Assembly: GCF_018449525.1 (NCBI RefSeq)
Contig: NZ_JAAVUS010000002.1
Span: 372,001 to 436,000, forward strand
Source of the DNA: Bradyrhizobium sp. dw_78
GTDB lineage: Bacteria; Pseudomonadota; Alphaproteobacteria; Rhizobiales; Xanthobacteraceae
Length of the DNA stretch: 64,000 nucleotides
Reading direction: 5' to 3'
Positions 24,204 to 33,272 of this stretch are shown here, piece by piece; position 1 is the stretch's first letter; every line of letters begins with the position of its first letter. Under the pieces are notes generated by a model, which had not been told where the DNA came from, searched no databases, and worked only from the letters and a program-made list of their open reading frames with translations. The position numbers and the translations under genes are program-made.

Positions 24204-25715
24204 ATGAAGTCTTTGCGTTTGGCGATAATGGCGGCGGCGATATTGCTGTCGTGCGGGGCGGGGGTTCAGGCGCAGACGACATTGCGCATCGGGATCGCCG
24301 AAGACCCTGATATTCTCGATCCGTCGATCGCCCGCACCTATGTCGGCCGCATCGTGTTCTCCGCCTTCTGCGACAAGCTGTTCGACATCGACGAACATCT
24401 CAACATCGTTCCGCAGCTCGCACTGTCTTATGAAAATTCCGCCGACGGCAAGGCGATGACCATCAAGCTGCGGCCGGGCGTCAAGTTTCATGACGGCGAG
24501 CCGCTGGACGCGGAAGCCGCAAAATTCTCGATCGAGCGTCACATGACGCTGCCAACCTCGTTCCGCAAATCGGAACTATCGAGCGTCGACCACGTCGAAA
24601 TCATCGATCCCCTCACCATCAAGCTCGTTCTCAATAAACCCTACGCGCCGCTGATCGCCCAACTCACCGATCGCGCCGGCATGATGGTGTCGCCCAAGGC
24701 GGCCAGGGAGGAAGGCGACAAGTTCGGGCTGCATCCGGTTTGCGCCGGCCCCTATAAATTCGTCGAGCGCGTGCCGCAGGATCGCATGGTGTTCGAGAAG
24801 TTCGCCGATTACTGGAACAAGGACAATGTCTTCATCGACCGCGTGGTGTTTTACCCGATCGTCGATGCGACGGTGCGGCTCGCCAACCTGAAATCCGGCG
24901 GGCTCGACCTGATCGAACGCGTGCTGGCGACCGACATCAAGGACGTCCGCTCCGATCCAAACCTCGTGCTCTCGACGGCGCCCGAACTCGGCTATCTCGG
25001 GCTTACGGTCAACATCGCCAACGACAAGAACAAGGGCGCGCTCAGCCAGTCGGAGAAGGTGCGGCAGGCGCTCGATCTATCGATCGACCGCGAGGCGCTC
25101 AACCAGGTTGTCTTCAACGGCGAGTTCACGCCGGGCAACCAGTGGGTCAGTCCGCAGCATCCCTATTACCAGAAGACGTTTCCGATCCGGCCGCGGGACG
25201 TGGCAAAGGCCAAGGCCTTGCTGAAAGAGGTTGGGGTCGCGCTGCCTGTCACCGTCGACTACATGGTCACCAAGGGGGCCGAGAACGAAGCCGTCGCCGA
25301 GGTGGTGCAATCGATGGCCGCCGAAGCGGGATTCGATCTGAAAATTCGCGTCGTCGAATTTGCGACCGCCTTCCAGCAGGCGCAGGCCGGCCAATTCCAG
25401 ATCTTCCAGATCGCCTGGAGCGGCCGGATCGATCCTGACGCCAATATCTATGTGTTCATGCACAGCAAGGCGCCACAGAACGACGGCGGCTATTCGAGCC
25501 CCGAAGCCGACAAGCTGATGGAAGACGCCCGTCTTGTCGTCGACCCGGCCGAGCGCAAGGCGATCTATGAAAAGCTCACCAACATCCTGCTCACCGATCT
25601 GCCTATCGTCTACCTCTATCACCGCACGATCCTGATCGCCCACACCAACAAGCTCGAAGGCTACAAGCAGATGCCGGATGGCTTGGTGCGCGTGGTCGGG
25701 CTGAAACTGAAATGA
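24204..25715 (+). CDS. Peptide/oligopeptide ABC transporter substrate-binding protein
   Basis: 503-residue periplasmic binding protein of family 5 (DppA/OppA type). Residues 1-23 are a signal peptide (MKSLRLAIMAAAILLSCGAG). The mature protein has the family segments LRIGIAEDPDILDPS, LRPGVKFHDGEPLDA, NKPYAPLIAQL and YLGLTVNIAND. It delivers peptides or similar solutes to the permeases encoded next. The ORF can be extended upstream to 24180, but ATG 24204 fits the signal peptide. A 115-bp gap with a GC-rich hairpin separates it from the permeases, perhaps giving higher expression of the binding protein. Confidence 0.9.
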   Translation: MKSLRLAIMAAAILLSCGAGVQAQTTLRIGIAEDPDILDPSIARTYVGRIVFSAFCDKLFDIDEHLNIVPQLALSYENSADGKAMTIKLRPGVKFHDGEPLDAEAAKFSIERHMTLPTSFRKSELSSVDHVEIIDPLTIKLVLNKPYAPLIAQLTDRAGMMVSPKAAREEGDKFGLHPVCAGPYKFVERVPQDRMVFEKFADYWNKDNVFIDRVVFYPIVDATVRLANLKSGGLDLIERVLATDIKDVRSDPNLVLSTAPELGYLGLTVNIANDKNKGALSQSEKVRQALDLSIDREALNQVVFNGEFTPGNQWVSPQHPYYQKTFPIRPRDVAKAKALLKEVGVALPVTVDYMVTKGAENEAVAEVVQSMAAEAGFDLKIRVVEFATAFQQAQAGQFQIFQIAWSGRIDPDANIYVFMHSKAPQNDGGYSSPEADKLMEDARLVVDPAERKAIYEKLTNILLTDLPIVYLYHRTILIAHTNKLEGYKQMPDGLVRVVGLKLK

Positions 25716-25744
25716 GCCCGATCGGCCTGAGCACCTTCTCCACT

Positions 25745-25767
25745 CCCTCTCCCCTTGCGGGGGAGGG
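25745..25767. repeat. CCCTCTCCCC-ttgc-GGGGGAGGG hairpin between transporter genes
   Basis: Short GC-rich stem-loop in the gap between the binding protein and first permease genes. Such sequences occur as dispersed intergenic repeats in rhizobia and may stabilise the upstream mRNA. There is no U-tract. Confidence 0.6.
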
Positions 25768-25830
25768 AACGACACGGCGGCCGCCATCGGCCGGACTGAA
25801 TCTCCCCGTGCGTCAAACTGGGCAAAGACG

Positions 25831-26772
25831 ATGCTGAATTTCCTCGCCAAGCGCATCGTGCAGTTGATCCCGACACTGTTCTTCGTGTCGATCCTGATCT
25901 TCTCGTTGCAGCAATTGCTGCCGGGCGATCCTGCCCTGGTGATGGCCGGCGAGGAACGCGATCCCGCGATCATCGCCCAGATCCGCCAGAAATACCGGTT
26001 CGATCGGCCGATCCCGGTGCAATATTTCTACTGGGTGAAAGGCGTGCTGTCGGGCGATTTCGGCCAGTCGCTCCGCAACAACGAGCCGGTGCTCAAGCTG
26101 ATCGAGGAGAAGCTTCCCGTCACGCTGCAACTGGCGTCGATGGCGATCGTGATCGCCTTCCTGATCGGCATTCCCGCCGGCATCGTCTCGGCGGTGAAAA
26201 AAGATACGGCGTGGGACTACGGCGCCAACCTGTTCGCGCTGTGGGGCATTTCGACCCCCAATTTCTGGCTCGGGATCATGCTGATCTTCCTGTTCTCGAT
26301 CAAGCTGGGTTGGCTGCCGGCCTCTGGCTATGTGCCGCTGTCCGAAAACTGGCGCGCCAGCCTGGCGTCAACCATCATGCCGGCCTTCGTGCTCGGCAAC
26401 GCCATCGCCGCGATTCTGATGCGGCACACCCGCGGCGCCATGTTGCAGGTGCTCGATAGCGATTACATCCGCACCGCGCGCGCCAAGGGCATTTCCGAGA
26501 CCAACGTGATCCTGAAACACGCCCTGCGCAACGCGCTGACGCCAGTGATCACGCTCGGCGCGCTTGAACTGGGAACGTTGTTGTCCGGCGCGGTGCTGAC
26601 CGAACAGATCTTCTCCATTCCCGGTTTCGGCAAATTGATCGTCGATGCGGTGTTCAACCGCGACTACGCCGTCGTCCAGGGCGTGGTGCTGGTGACGGCG
26701 ACGGTCTACATCACGCTGAACCTGTTCGCCGATCTCGCTTATATGCTGGTCAATCCGCGGCTGAGGGCATAG
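25831..26772 (+). CDS. Peptide ABC transporter permease (DppB type)
   Basis: 313-residue inner-membrane permease with about six transmembrane segments. It has the DppB-like N terminus LAKRIVQLIPTLFFVS, LPGDPA, and the EAA loop with DYIRTARAKGISETNVILKHALRNALTPV. The stop overlaps closely with the next permease (3 bp apart), so these are translationally coupled. Confidence 0.92.
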   Translation: MLNFLAKRIVQLIPTLFFVSILIFSLQQLLPGDPALVMAGEERDPAIIAQIRQKYRFDRPIPVQYFYWVKGVLSGDFGQSLRNNEPVLKLIEEKLPVTLQLASMAIVIAFLIGIPAGIVSAVKKDTAWDYGANLFALWGISTPNFWLGIMLIFLFSIKLGWLPASGYVPLSENWRASLASTIMPAFVLGNAIAAILMRHTRGAMLQVLDSDYIRTARAKGISETNVILKHALRNALTPVITLGALELGTLLSGAVLTEQIFSIPGFGKLIVDAVFNRDYAVVQGVVLVTATVYITLNLFADLAYMLVNPRLRA

Positions 26773-26775
26773 CGC

Positions 26776-27663
26776 ATGGCCGATGCTGCGCTTGGCGATC
26801 TGTCCGTGATCCCGACGGATGAATTGGAAAGCCCGGCCCGGCGCGCGCTGCGCCGGCTGCTCCACCGCAAGGGTGCGGTGATCGGGCTCGCCGTGATCGC
26901 GACATTCGCCGCGCTCGCGGTATTCGCGCCGCTGATTGCGCCCTACGATCCGATCGCGACAAGCTGGTCGCTGGTCCGCAAGCCACCGTCACCAGCGCAT
27001 TGGTTCGGCACCGACGATCTCGGCCGCGATGTCCTGAGCCGCATGATCTATGGCGCGCGCGCCTCGCTGATGGCGGGCGTGATCTCGGTCGGGATCGCGC
27101 TCGGCATCGGCGTTCCCTTCGGATTGCTGTCCGGCTATCGCGGCGGCTTCATCGATGCGCTGATCAGCCGCATCACCGACGCCATGCTCGCCTGCCCGTT
27201 CCTGATCCTCGCCATCGCACTCGCCGCCTTTCTCGGCCCAAGCCTCAGCAACGCCATGATCGCCATCGGCATCTCCGCAACGCCGATCTTCATACGGCTG
27301 ACCCGCGGCCAGGTGATGAACGTGAAAGTCGAGGATTATGTCGAAGCTGCGCGCGCCGTCGGCAATCCGCCGTGGCGGATCGTCGTGGTTCACATCCTGC
27401 CCAACATCATGCCGGCCTTGCTGGTGCAGGCCACGCTTTCGGTCGCGGCCGCGATCATCGCCGAAGCCGCGCTGTCGTTTCTAGGGCTTGGCCAACAGCC
27501 GCCCTCCCCGTCCTGGGGCAGCATGCTGAATTCCGCGCAACGCTTCCTGACCAGCGCGCCGTGGATGGCGCTGTGGCCGGGGCTCGGGATTTTCCTCGTG
27601 GTGCTGTCGTTCAACCTGGTCGGCGACGGCCTGCGCGACGCGCTCGATCCGCGCGAACGGTAA
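26776..27663 (+). CDS. Peptide ABC transporter permease (DppC type)
   Basis: 295-residue partner permease. It has the N-terminal cytoplasmic segment, hydrophobic helix AVFAPLIAPYDP, GTDDLGRDVLSRMIYGARASL and the EAA motif EDYVEAARAVGNPPWRIVVVHILPN, the DppC/OppC hallmarks. No DppD/DppF ATPase gene follows within the window; the next gene is on the other strand. ATPases must be encoded elsewhere or shared with another importer. Confidence 0.92.
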   Translation: MADAALGDLSVIPTDELESPARRALRRLLHRKGAVIGLAVIATFAALAVFAPLIAPYDPIATSWSLVRKPPSPAHWFGTDDLGRDVLSRMIYGARASLMAGVISVGIALGIGVPFGLLSGYRGGFIDALISRITDAMLACPFLILAIALAAFLGPSLSNAMIAIGISATPIFIRLTRGQVMNVKVEDYVEAARAVGNPPWRIVVVHILPNIMPALLVQATLSVAAAIIAEAALSFLGLGQQPPSPSWGSMLNSAQRFLTSAPWMALWPGLGIFLVVLSFNLVGDGLRDALDPRER

Positions 27664-27670
27664 TGGTGCC

Positions 27671-27713
27671 CTCATGGTGAGGAGGCGCTTCTTCCGCGCC
27701 TCCTCACCATGAG
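27671..27713. terminator. Perfect 18-bp stem-loop between convergent genes
   Basis: CTCATGGTGAGGAGGCGC (27671-27688) and GCGCCTCCTCACCATGAG (27696-27713) are exact inverted copies around ttcttcc. Same family as the dispersed repeat at 3667-3788, here reduced to its perfect hairpin. It lies between the convergent permease (ends 27663) and the CnbZ-like gene (ends 27736), where it could stop transcription from both sides, although there is no U-tract. Confidence 0.6.
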
Positions 27714-27735
27714 AAAAACTTTCTGATAAGATCCT

Positions 27736-28479
27736 CTAAATCAGCAATTCGCGCGTGACACGGCGGCAGTCCATCTCGAACTCCAGATCGAGCACCGGCG
27801 GACGGGCAAAATGCCAGGTCAGGCCCGACCGCAGAGCGCCGTGGCGAACCAATTCGTCGACCATGACCGGATGGAAGTCACGCACCGAATAGGCCTGCGC
27901 CGCCGTGGTATCCTTCCAGCCAAATCCAAAGGTTCGAAGCCGCTCTTCCATTTGCCCGACCGTACACTGGACCTTCTCTTTCAGCGCTTCCAGGCTGGTG
28001 TCACGATAGCGGACGATCCGCTCGGGGTAGCTTCCGGTGCCGCGCGTTTCGGCACCGCCCGCGATCACGAACGATGACGCCGCGCTGCTGCTCGGCCGGG
28101 TAAAGGAAAACGCGTAAAATGACGGCTCGGCCGGCGGATCGATCTCGAGACAGACATTGCTGCGCGCCACCGGATTGGTGGTGCCGTCGAAAATGCCCCA
28201 CTCCGCCAGCGTCTTGACGTAGTGCTCGTTGAAGGTTCGAAACCCGTCCTCGGTGACAACCGCAGGCGAACGCAACTCGCAGGCACAGAACGACGTCAGC
28301 GGCCGTCCGGCGGCTTGAATATACTTGGCGATCTGCGCAAACCCCTCCGCCAGCGGCACCAGCCGATCGAAGCGCACCCGCTCGATCTCGAAGCCGGCAT
28401 GGGCCGCGGCGCCGCTCGAATACTGAAACACGGCCGGGATGAAACGATAATTGCCGGCCGAAAAATCCTGCGTGGTCAT
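27736..28479 (-). CDS. Conserved protein resembling 2-amino-5-chloromuconate deaminase (CnbZ-like)
   Basis: 247-residue soluble protein. Recognisable segments are GNYRFIPAVFQYSSG at the start, ERVRFDRLVPLAEGF, SFCACELRSPA, and NPVARSNVCLEIDPP, followed by FYAFSFTRP. From memory these resemble CnbZ, the 2-aminomuconate-type deaminase of chloronitrobenzene degradation, but I cannot confirm the alignment. Many bradyrhizobia carry such a gene away from any aromatic-amine pathway, so the true substrate is likely another enamine/imine acid. It stands alone between two genes of opposite direction. Function is tentative. Confidence 0.55.
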   Translation of the reverse strand: MTTQDFSAGNYRFIPAVFQYSSGAAAHAGFEIERVRFDRLVPLAEGFAQIAKYIQAAGRPLTSFCACELRSPAVVTEDGFRTFNEHYVKTLAEWGIFDGTTNPVARSNVCLEIDPPAEPSFYAFSFTRPSSSAASSFVIAGGAETRGTGSYPERIVRYRDTSLEALKEKVQCTVGQMEERLRTFGFGWKDTTAAQAYSVRDFHPVMVDELVRHGALRSGLTWHFARPPVLDLEFEMDCRRVTRELLI

Positions 28480-28861
28480 GTCTGGGGTTCCTTGATTGAC
28501 CCCTCATCATCGCATGGTGACGTTCCGGATGCCATCGGATGCAATGCAGGGGGTGCCTGCCGGGACGGCATGCCGCGACAACCTTCCGAAAGCAAAACGG
28601 CGGCCGAAGCCGACGTTGCGCCTCTCACGGCGATGCACGAACAGCCAAGGCGGCTGGAAGCTTTCCGGAAACCTGACGGGTTCAATCTAAGCCGAGCATG
28701 GCCGGTTGCCCGTGGAACTCTGCCGCCATCGAGAACGACCACCGGGCCGCAAAATCGCCTTCAAATTCGCTGACTCATGACCGCGAATTCGGTATCGTAT
28801 GTTTTGGTTCTGCAGAGCCGAATCCACATTCGGGGCGCTTTCTACGAAGGTTATCATTCAA
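28480..28861. other. Intergenic region, divergent promoters
   Basis: About 380 bp between the divergent CnbZ-like gene and the exported Cys/His protein. No convincing gene was seen. It contains an inverted repeat CCGAAT-ccac-ATTCGG at 28818-28833, about 30 bp before the downstream start codon, and one TGCAATGCA word at 28540-28548. Confidence 0.6.
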
Positions 28862-30877
28862 ATGCTGCTCCCACGCCGGTTTGCCGCCGCGACGGCCTTG
28901 TTGCTGATCGCAGGTGGATGTTCCTTTCTGCTGTTATCAACGGCGGGATCACCGGCCGAAGCGGCATCCGCCGCCTGTGCAGACGCACCCGAACTGACGT
29001 TTTTGCCCTCGCCGCTCGCTCCCTGGAAGGGCGCGCCGTTGCGCGTCATGGTCGTTACCGAAAACCCGGTCGAGGGCGTCCTTTCGCTGACCGCGCCCGA
29101 CGGAGGCGTGGCGGCCAAATCGTCCGACCGCCACGGCGGCGCGCCTTATTCCTGGTTCGCCGAGGTCGCCGCGCCGGCCGCGGGCACATGGCACGCGACG
29201 CTGGCGCTCGACCACGCAGCGGCGGGTTGCAGCACGATCACACGCGAGATCGCCGTGAGCGCAAGCAAGCCGGAGCCCCTGCACGCGCCGTCGGGAAGCT
29301 TTTGGCAGGTGCGCAACAACTGGAACAGCACGACGGAAGCGTTGTTTTCGGCATGGATCGAGAAACTGTTCGACGCGCCGCCCGACCAGGACCTGTCCTG
29401 GAAAGTGTGGCATGAAGTGCTGCGCGACCGGTCGCGCAATTTCCTGTTCAACCATCTGGGTCTCAACGAGGACAATACCCAGACCGGCCTGCGCCCGGAC
29501 TGCGCCGACTTCGTCTATTTCCTGCGCGCCTATTTCGCCTACAAGATGGGGCTGCCGTTCGGCTATTCGAACTGCTCGCGCGGCATGGCCGGCAAGCCGC
29601 CCAAATGTTACCAGTGGTTCGACATCGAGCATCCGGAGGTCACGCGTCCGCCGCCGCCGGTCGAACAGGACATCGCAGCGGCCACTCCGGCCGCCGCCAC
29701 GCCTCCCGCGCCAAGGCCGACCGTCCTCGGTTTGTTTGGCCGGTCACAACCAGCCGAGCCGCCGGCGGCTACTCCGCCACCCGCCGCTCCGACACCGCCG
29801 AAGCCGAAGCGGCCGGCGACATTCGCCGAATATTTGCGGAATGTCGGCGATGTCGTCCATACCGGCGCCGTGCGCGTGGCGGCGAACGACGACAACAGCG
29901 ATTTCTACACCGTTCCGCTGACACAGCAGGCACTGCGCCCGGGAACGGTATACGCCGACCCCTACGGCCACGTGCTGATGCTGGTGCATCGCGTGCCGGA
30001 GTTGAACGGCACGCCGGGCGTCTTCCTCGCCGTCGATGCCGAGCCGGACGGATCGATCACCCGCAAGCGGTTCTGGCGCGGCAATTTCCTGTTCGTACAC
30101 GAGCCTTCGCTGGGCAGTCCCGGCTTCAAGCATTTCCGGCCGATTGTGCGCGACAAAAACGGCCCGTTGCGGCGGCTGAGCAACGCCGAAATCGGCAAGA
30201 ATCCGCAATATGATGATTTTTCGCTTGAGCAATCACAGCTGAGCGCCGAGGACTTTTACGACCGCATGGATGACGTGATGTCGCCGGAGCCGCTCGATCC
30301 CGTGAAGGCGATGACGGACGCCATCACCAGCCTCAACGAGCAGGTGAAGACGCGCGTCACATCGGTCGAGAACGGACGAAAATACCAGGACAAGCAGGCC
30401 GGCGACACCGCGATGCCGAACGGCCCTTCGATCTTCGAGACCACCGGCGCCTGGGAGGATTACTCGACGCCGGCGCGCGACTTCCGGCTGCTGATCGCGA
30501 TCGATGTGGTGCGCGGATTTCCCGATCACTTCGCGCGACGACGGGACCGGTACGCGATACCGGCCGGCAAGAGCATCGGGACCGTGAAAACCGAATTGCA
30601 GGGCGTGCTCGAATCCGAGCTTGCCTCGCGCAAATTTTCCTATACGCGCAGCGATGGCTCGCAATGGACGCTGTCGCTCAAGGACGTGATCGATCGGGCG
30701 GCGGATTTCGAGATGGCCTATAATCCGAACGACTGCGCCGAACTGCGCTGGGGTGCGCCTGACAGCAGCGAGGAAGCCTCGACCTGCAAGCGGCACGCGC
30801 CGGCGGCGCAGCGCGCGAAGATGTCGTCGGACTACCGCATCTGGTTCCGCGAACGGCACTGGCCGACCCACGCATAG
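28862..30877 (+). CDS. Large exported protein of unknown function with a Cys/His papain-like pattern
   Basis: 671 residues, not recognised as a named family. Residues 1-35 are a signal peptide (MLLPRRFAAATALLLIAGGC, more hydrophobic residues, then SPAEAA); Cys20 does not sit in a good lipobox. Residues 45-135 look like an Ig/carbohydrate-binding-type beta domain. Residues 145-262 are helical and contain RPDCADFVYFLRAYF with Cys214, followed by Cys238 and Cys249. A Pro/Ala linker spans about 262-317. Then ADPYGHVLMLVHRV (His370) and LAVDAEPDG (Asp392) resemble the His/polar end of NlpC/P60 or CHAP hydrolases. GAAGG lies 11 bases before ATG 28862. A periplasmic papain-like peptidase or amidase is an inference. 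Confidence 0.65.
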   Translation: MLLPRRFAAATALLLIAGGCSFLLLSTAGSPAEAASAACADAPELTFLPSPLAPWKGAPLRVMVVTENPVEGVLSLTAPDGGVAAKSSDRHGGAPYSWFAEVAAPAAGTWHATLALDHAAAGCSTITREIAVSASKPEPLHAPSGSFWQVRNNWNSTTEALFSAWIEKLFDAPPDQDLSWKVWHEVLRDRSRNFLFNHLGLNEDNTQTGLRPDCADFVYFLRAYFAYKMGLPFGYSNCSRGMAGKPPKCYQWFDIEHPEVTRPPPPVEQDIAAATPAAATPPAPRPTVLGLFGRSQPAEPPAATPPPAAPTPPKPKRPATFAEYLRNVGDVVHTGAVRVAANDDNSDFYTVPLTQQALRPGTVYADPYGHVLMLVHRVPELNGTPGVFLAVDAEPDGSITRKRFWRGNFLFVHEPSLGSPGFKHFRPIVRDKNGPLRRLSNAEIGKNPQYDDFSLEQSQLSAEDFYDRMDDVMSPEPLDPVKAMTDAITSLNEQVKTRVTSVENGRKYQDKQAGDTAMPNGPSIFETTGAWEDYSTPARDFRLLIAIDVVRGFPDHFARRRDRYAIPAGKSIGTVKTELQGVLESELASRKFSYTRSDGSQWTLSLKDVIDRAADFEMAYNPNDCAELRWGAPDSSEEASTCKRHAPAAQRAKMSSDYRIWFRERHWPTHA

Positions 30878-30950
30878 AGCACGATTCCGCGTGCAAGCAC
30901 GCGCGGCCGGGTTTAAACATGAATCGCGTCCGGTGCGTCCGCGTCGAAGC

Positions 30951-31805
30951 TTAGCGATCTTCATCGGGCTTCGGCGAACGCTGCACCAGTAGCGTCGCCA
31001 CGCCGCAGGTGCCGCTGCGCACCGTCATCACCCGCGTCCCCGGCTTGCGGCCGGCGCGCGCTTCCGAAACATCGACGCCGGCTGAGACAAGCCGCGCCCG
31101 GGTCGCGTCGATGTCGGCGACCCGCCAGCAAAGGCCGCGGAGCCTGTCCGGCGCGTCAGCAGCCTCCCTGCCCGGCCGGTGGGCCACCTCGACGACGAGA
31201 TCGCCGCAGCGGAAAAACATCAACCGGCCCCATTCCGGATGCGAGCGGTCCAGCGCCATGTCGAGCCCAAGGCGCGCGCCGTAGAGCGCGGCGGCCCGTT
31301 CGGGATCGGCGGTGCCGATCACCACATGATCCATTGCGGCGATCGAGGCGGGAGCGGTCGGCGCCGAAAGCGGACGCTGGCTTGCCAATTCCAGGAAGAA
31401 CAGCCGCACACCGCGCGTCCTATCGGTCGCCGCGCGGGTTCGTTTCCACGACATCGCCGTGCCGGTCGCCGCATCCCGGCTCTCGGCTTCCACAACCGAT
31501 TCCGGCTTCAGCGTCAGACGGTCCAGCCTGCGGTGCATCTTCGCGATATCATCGGTGCGGAAGCAGAGGCTCGCCAGCCCCTCGCCCTGCTCGGCCAGAA
31601 CCGCGCGAATGCGATCGGCGGCCGCGCCATCGCCACCGGGCGCCATCAATTCCAGCGTCATATTGTCGAGCGTGAACAGCACGCGCTCGGCGCCATCGCT
31701 CGCGCTTCTCCACGATGGCGCACGCGCGAACAACGTCTGGTAGGCGGCCGCTCCGGCTTCGATGTCGCTGACGAGAACGACGACGTGATCTAATCCTGTA
31801 ATCAC
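30951..31805 (-). CDS. VOC-family (glyoxalase/dioxygenase fold) protein with two domains
   Basis: 284 residues with two vicinal-oxygen-chelate modules: ITGLDHVVVLVSDIEAGAAA at the start and MDHVVIGTADPERAAALYG in the middle. The His of each DHV(V) and later Glu residues could form a metal site. The open frame runs back to 32033, deep into the preceding gene, but GTG 31805 starts the first domain and overlaps the upstream stop by four bases (GTGA), the mark of translational coupling. The partner is a glutamate-type dehydrogenase; substrate unknown. Confidence 0.8.
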   Translation of the reverse strand: MITGLDHVVVLVSDIEAGAAAYQTLFARAPSWRSASDGAERVLFTLDNMTLELMAPGGDGAAADRIRAVLAEQGEGLASLCFRTDDIAKMHRRLDRLTLKPESVVEAESRDAATGTAMSWKRTRAATDRTRGVRLFFLELASQRPLSAPTAPASIAAMDHVVIGTADPERAAALYGARLGLDMALDRSHPEWGRLMFFRCGDLVVEVAHRPGREAADAPDRLRGLCWRVADIDATRARLVSAGVDVSEARAGRKPGTRVMTVRSGTCGVATLLVQRSPKPDEDR

Positions 31806-33061
31806 GGGAAAAGCCCCCGCGTGTTCTTGGCGGCGCGGACTTTCTCCACGCCGATCGCCATCGCAGCGGTCCGATGGGAAACCTTGTCGGCCCGCACGCG
31901 CGCCAGCATCTGTTCGAAGGCGCGGTCGAGGATGTGGTACTCGCGCCGCATCACTTCCTCTTCCTCCCAGAACAATTGCTGCAAATCCTGCACCCATTCG
32001 AAATAGCTGACCACCACGCCGCCGGAGTTGCAAAGAATGTCGGGGATCAGGAAGATTTCATTCTGACGCTTGTCCAGCACCAAATCGGCGTCCGGCGTGG
32101 TCGGGCCGTTGGCGCCTTCCGCCAGGACGCGGCATTTCAGGTTTTCCGCGACGCGCGCATCGATCACGCGCTCCATCGCCGCCGGCACCAGAACGTCGCA
32201 GGCCAGCGTCAGGATTTGCTTCGGGTCGAACTGCAACTCGGTGGAGAAGCCGGCGATGCTGCCATGCGTGGCCGCGTGCCGCATCAGTGCGGGAATGTCG
32301 AGGCCCCTGGCGTCGTGAAGCGCGCCGGTGTGGTCGCTGACCGCGATCACCTTGAGGCCGGCTTGATGCAAGCCCAGCGCGGCGTAGGAGCCGACATTGC
32401 CAAAACCCTGAATGACGGCGGTGGCATGGTTCGAGTCGATCGAAAGCTCCCGCATCACCCGCTGCGCCAGATAGGCAACGCCGCGCCCGGTCGCCTCGCG
32501 CCTTCCCAAGGTGCCGCCGGAGGCGACCGGCTTGCCGGTGACGATCTCGGTCACGGTCCGGCCCTGATACATCGAATAGGTGTCCATGAACCACGCCATC
32601 ACCTGCTCGTTGGTACCCATGTCGGGCGCCATCACGTCGGTATGCGGCCCGACGAACGGAATCATCTCCTGCATGTAGCGCCGCGACAACGCTTCCAGCT
32701 CGCGCCTGGATATCCGGGAAAGGTCGACATTGACGCCGCCCTTGGCGCCGCCATAGGGCAGACCGACCAGCGCGCATTTCCAGCTCATCCAGATCGCGAG
32801 CGCGGCGACCTCGCCGATATCGACGCTGGGCGCAAAGCGCGTGCCGCCCTTGGTGGGGCCGAGCGTGAGATGATGCTGCACGCGGTAGCCCTCGAACACC
32901 GCGACCGTGCCGTCGTCGCGGTGGATCGGGCAGGACACGGTGATCGCTCGCTTCGGCAACAGCAGGCGGTCGCGCTCGTCGATCGGGATTTCAAGATAGT
33001 TGGCGATCACGCCGAACTGCTTCACCGCCATATCGAACACCGGGCCGGAATAGACAGTCAT
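31802..33061 (-). CDS. Glu/Leu/Phe/Val-type amino-acid dehydrogenase
   Basis: 419-residue hexameric glutamate dehydrogenase family member. Substrate and catalytic segments VQHHLTLGPTKGGTRF, VGLPYGGAKGGV (catalytic Lys) and MAPDMGTNEQVM are present, with the NAD(P) Rossmann motif VIQGFGNVGSYAA. It interconverts glutamate and 2-oxoglutarate plus ammonia, or acts on another amino acid of the family. ATG 33061 (MTVYSGPVFD) has GAGGAAAA upstream; longer frames back to 33289 are rejected. Its stop overlaps the VOC gene. Confidence 0.9.
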   Translation of the reverse strand: MTVYSGPVFDMAVKQFGVIANYLEIPIDERDRLLLPKRAITVSCPIHRDDGTVAVFEGYRVQHHLTLGPTKGGTRFAPSVDIGEVAALAIWMSWKCALVGLPYGGAKGGVNVDLSRISRRELEALSRRYMQEMIPFVGPHTDVMAPDMGTNEQVMAWFMDTYSMYQGRTVTEIVTGKPVASGGTLGRREATGRGVAYLAQRVMRELSIDSNHATAVIQGFGNVGSYAALGLHQAGLKVIAVSDHTGALHDARGLDIPALMRHAATHGSIAGFSTELQFDPKQILTLACDVLVPAAMERVIDARVAENLKCRVLAEGANGPTTPDADLVLDKRQNEIFLIPDILCNSGGVVVSYFEWVQDLQQLFWEEEEVMRREYHILDRAFEQMLARVRADKVSHRTAAMAIGVEKVRAAKNTRGLFP

Positions 33062-33272
33062 CGTTTTCCTCGTCGATCTCTCGCTGCCAGGAACTCGGAG
33101 CGGATGCGGACCGCCCGGTCGCCGGCCCAGTGCCGGAGGACGGTTGTAGCACGGCTGCAAAGTTATCTCGCCAGCGGTCCAGTTGCGAATAATTTTAGCG
33201 AATGATCCGCCATAACCGGTGCTAATGTATGCAGGCCGGCCGGGACCACCCATCAGCCACGACGGAAAACGA

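Noticed and set aside
28818..28833. CCGAAT-ccac-ATTCGG inverted repeat before the exported protein gene
   Set aside because: Arms of six bases only and no regulator linked to it; kept as a note, not called as an operator.
31874..33205. 443-codon open frame antisense to the amino-acid dehydrogenase
   Set aside because: Same antisense artefact; the dehydrogenase on the other strand has all conserved blocks.
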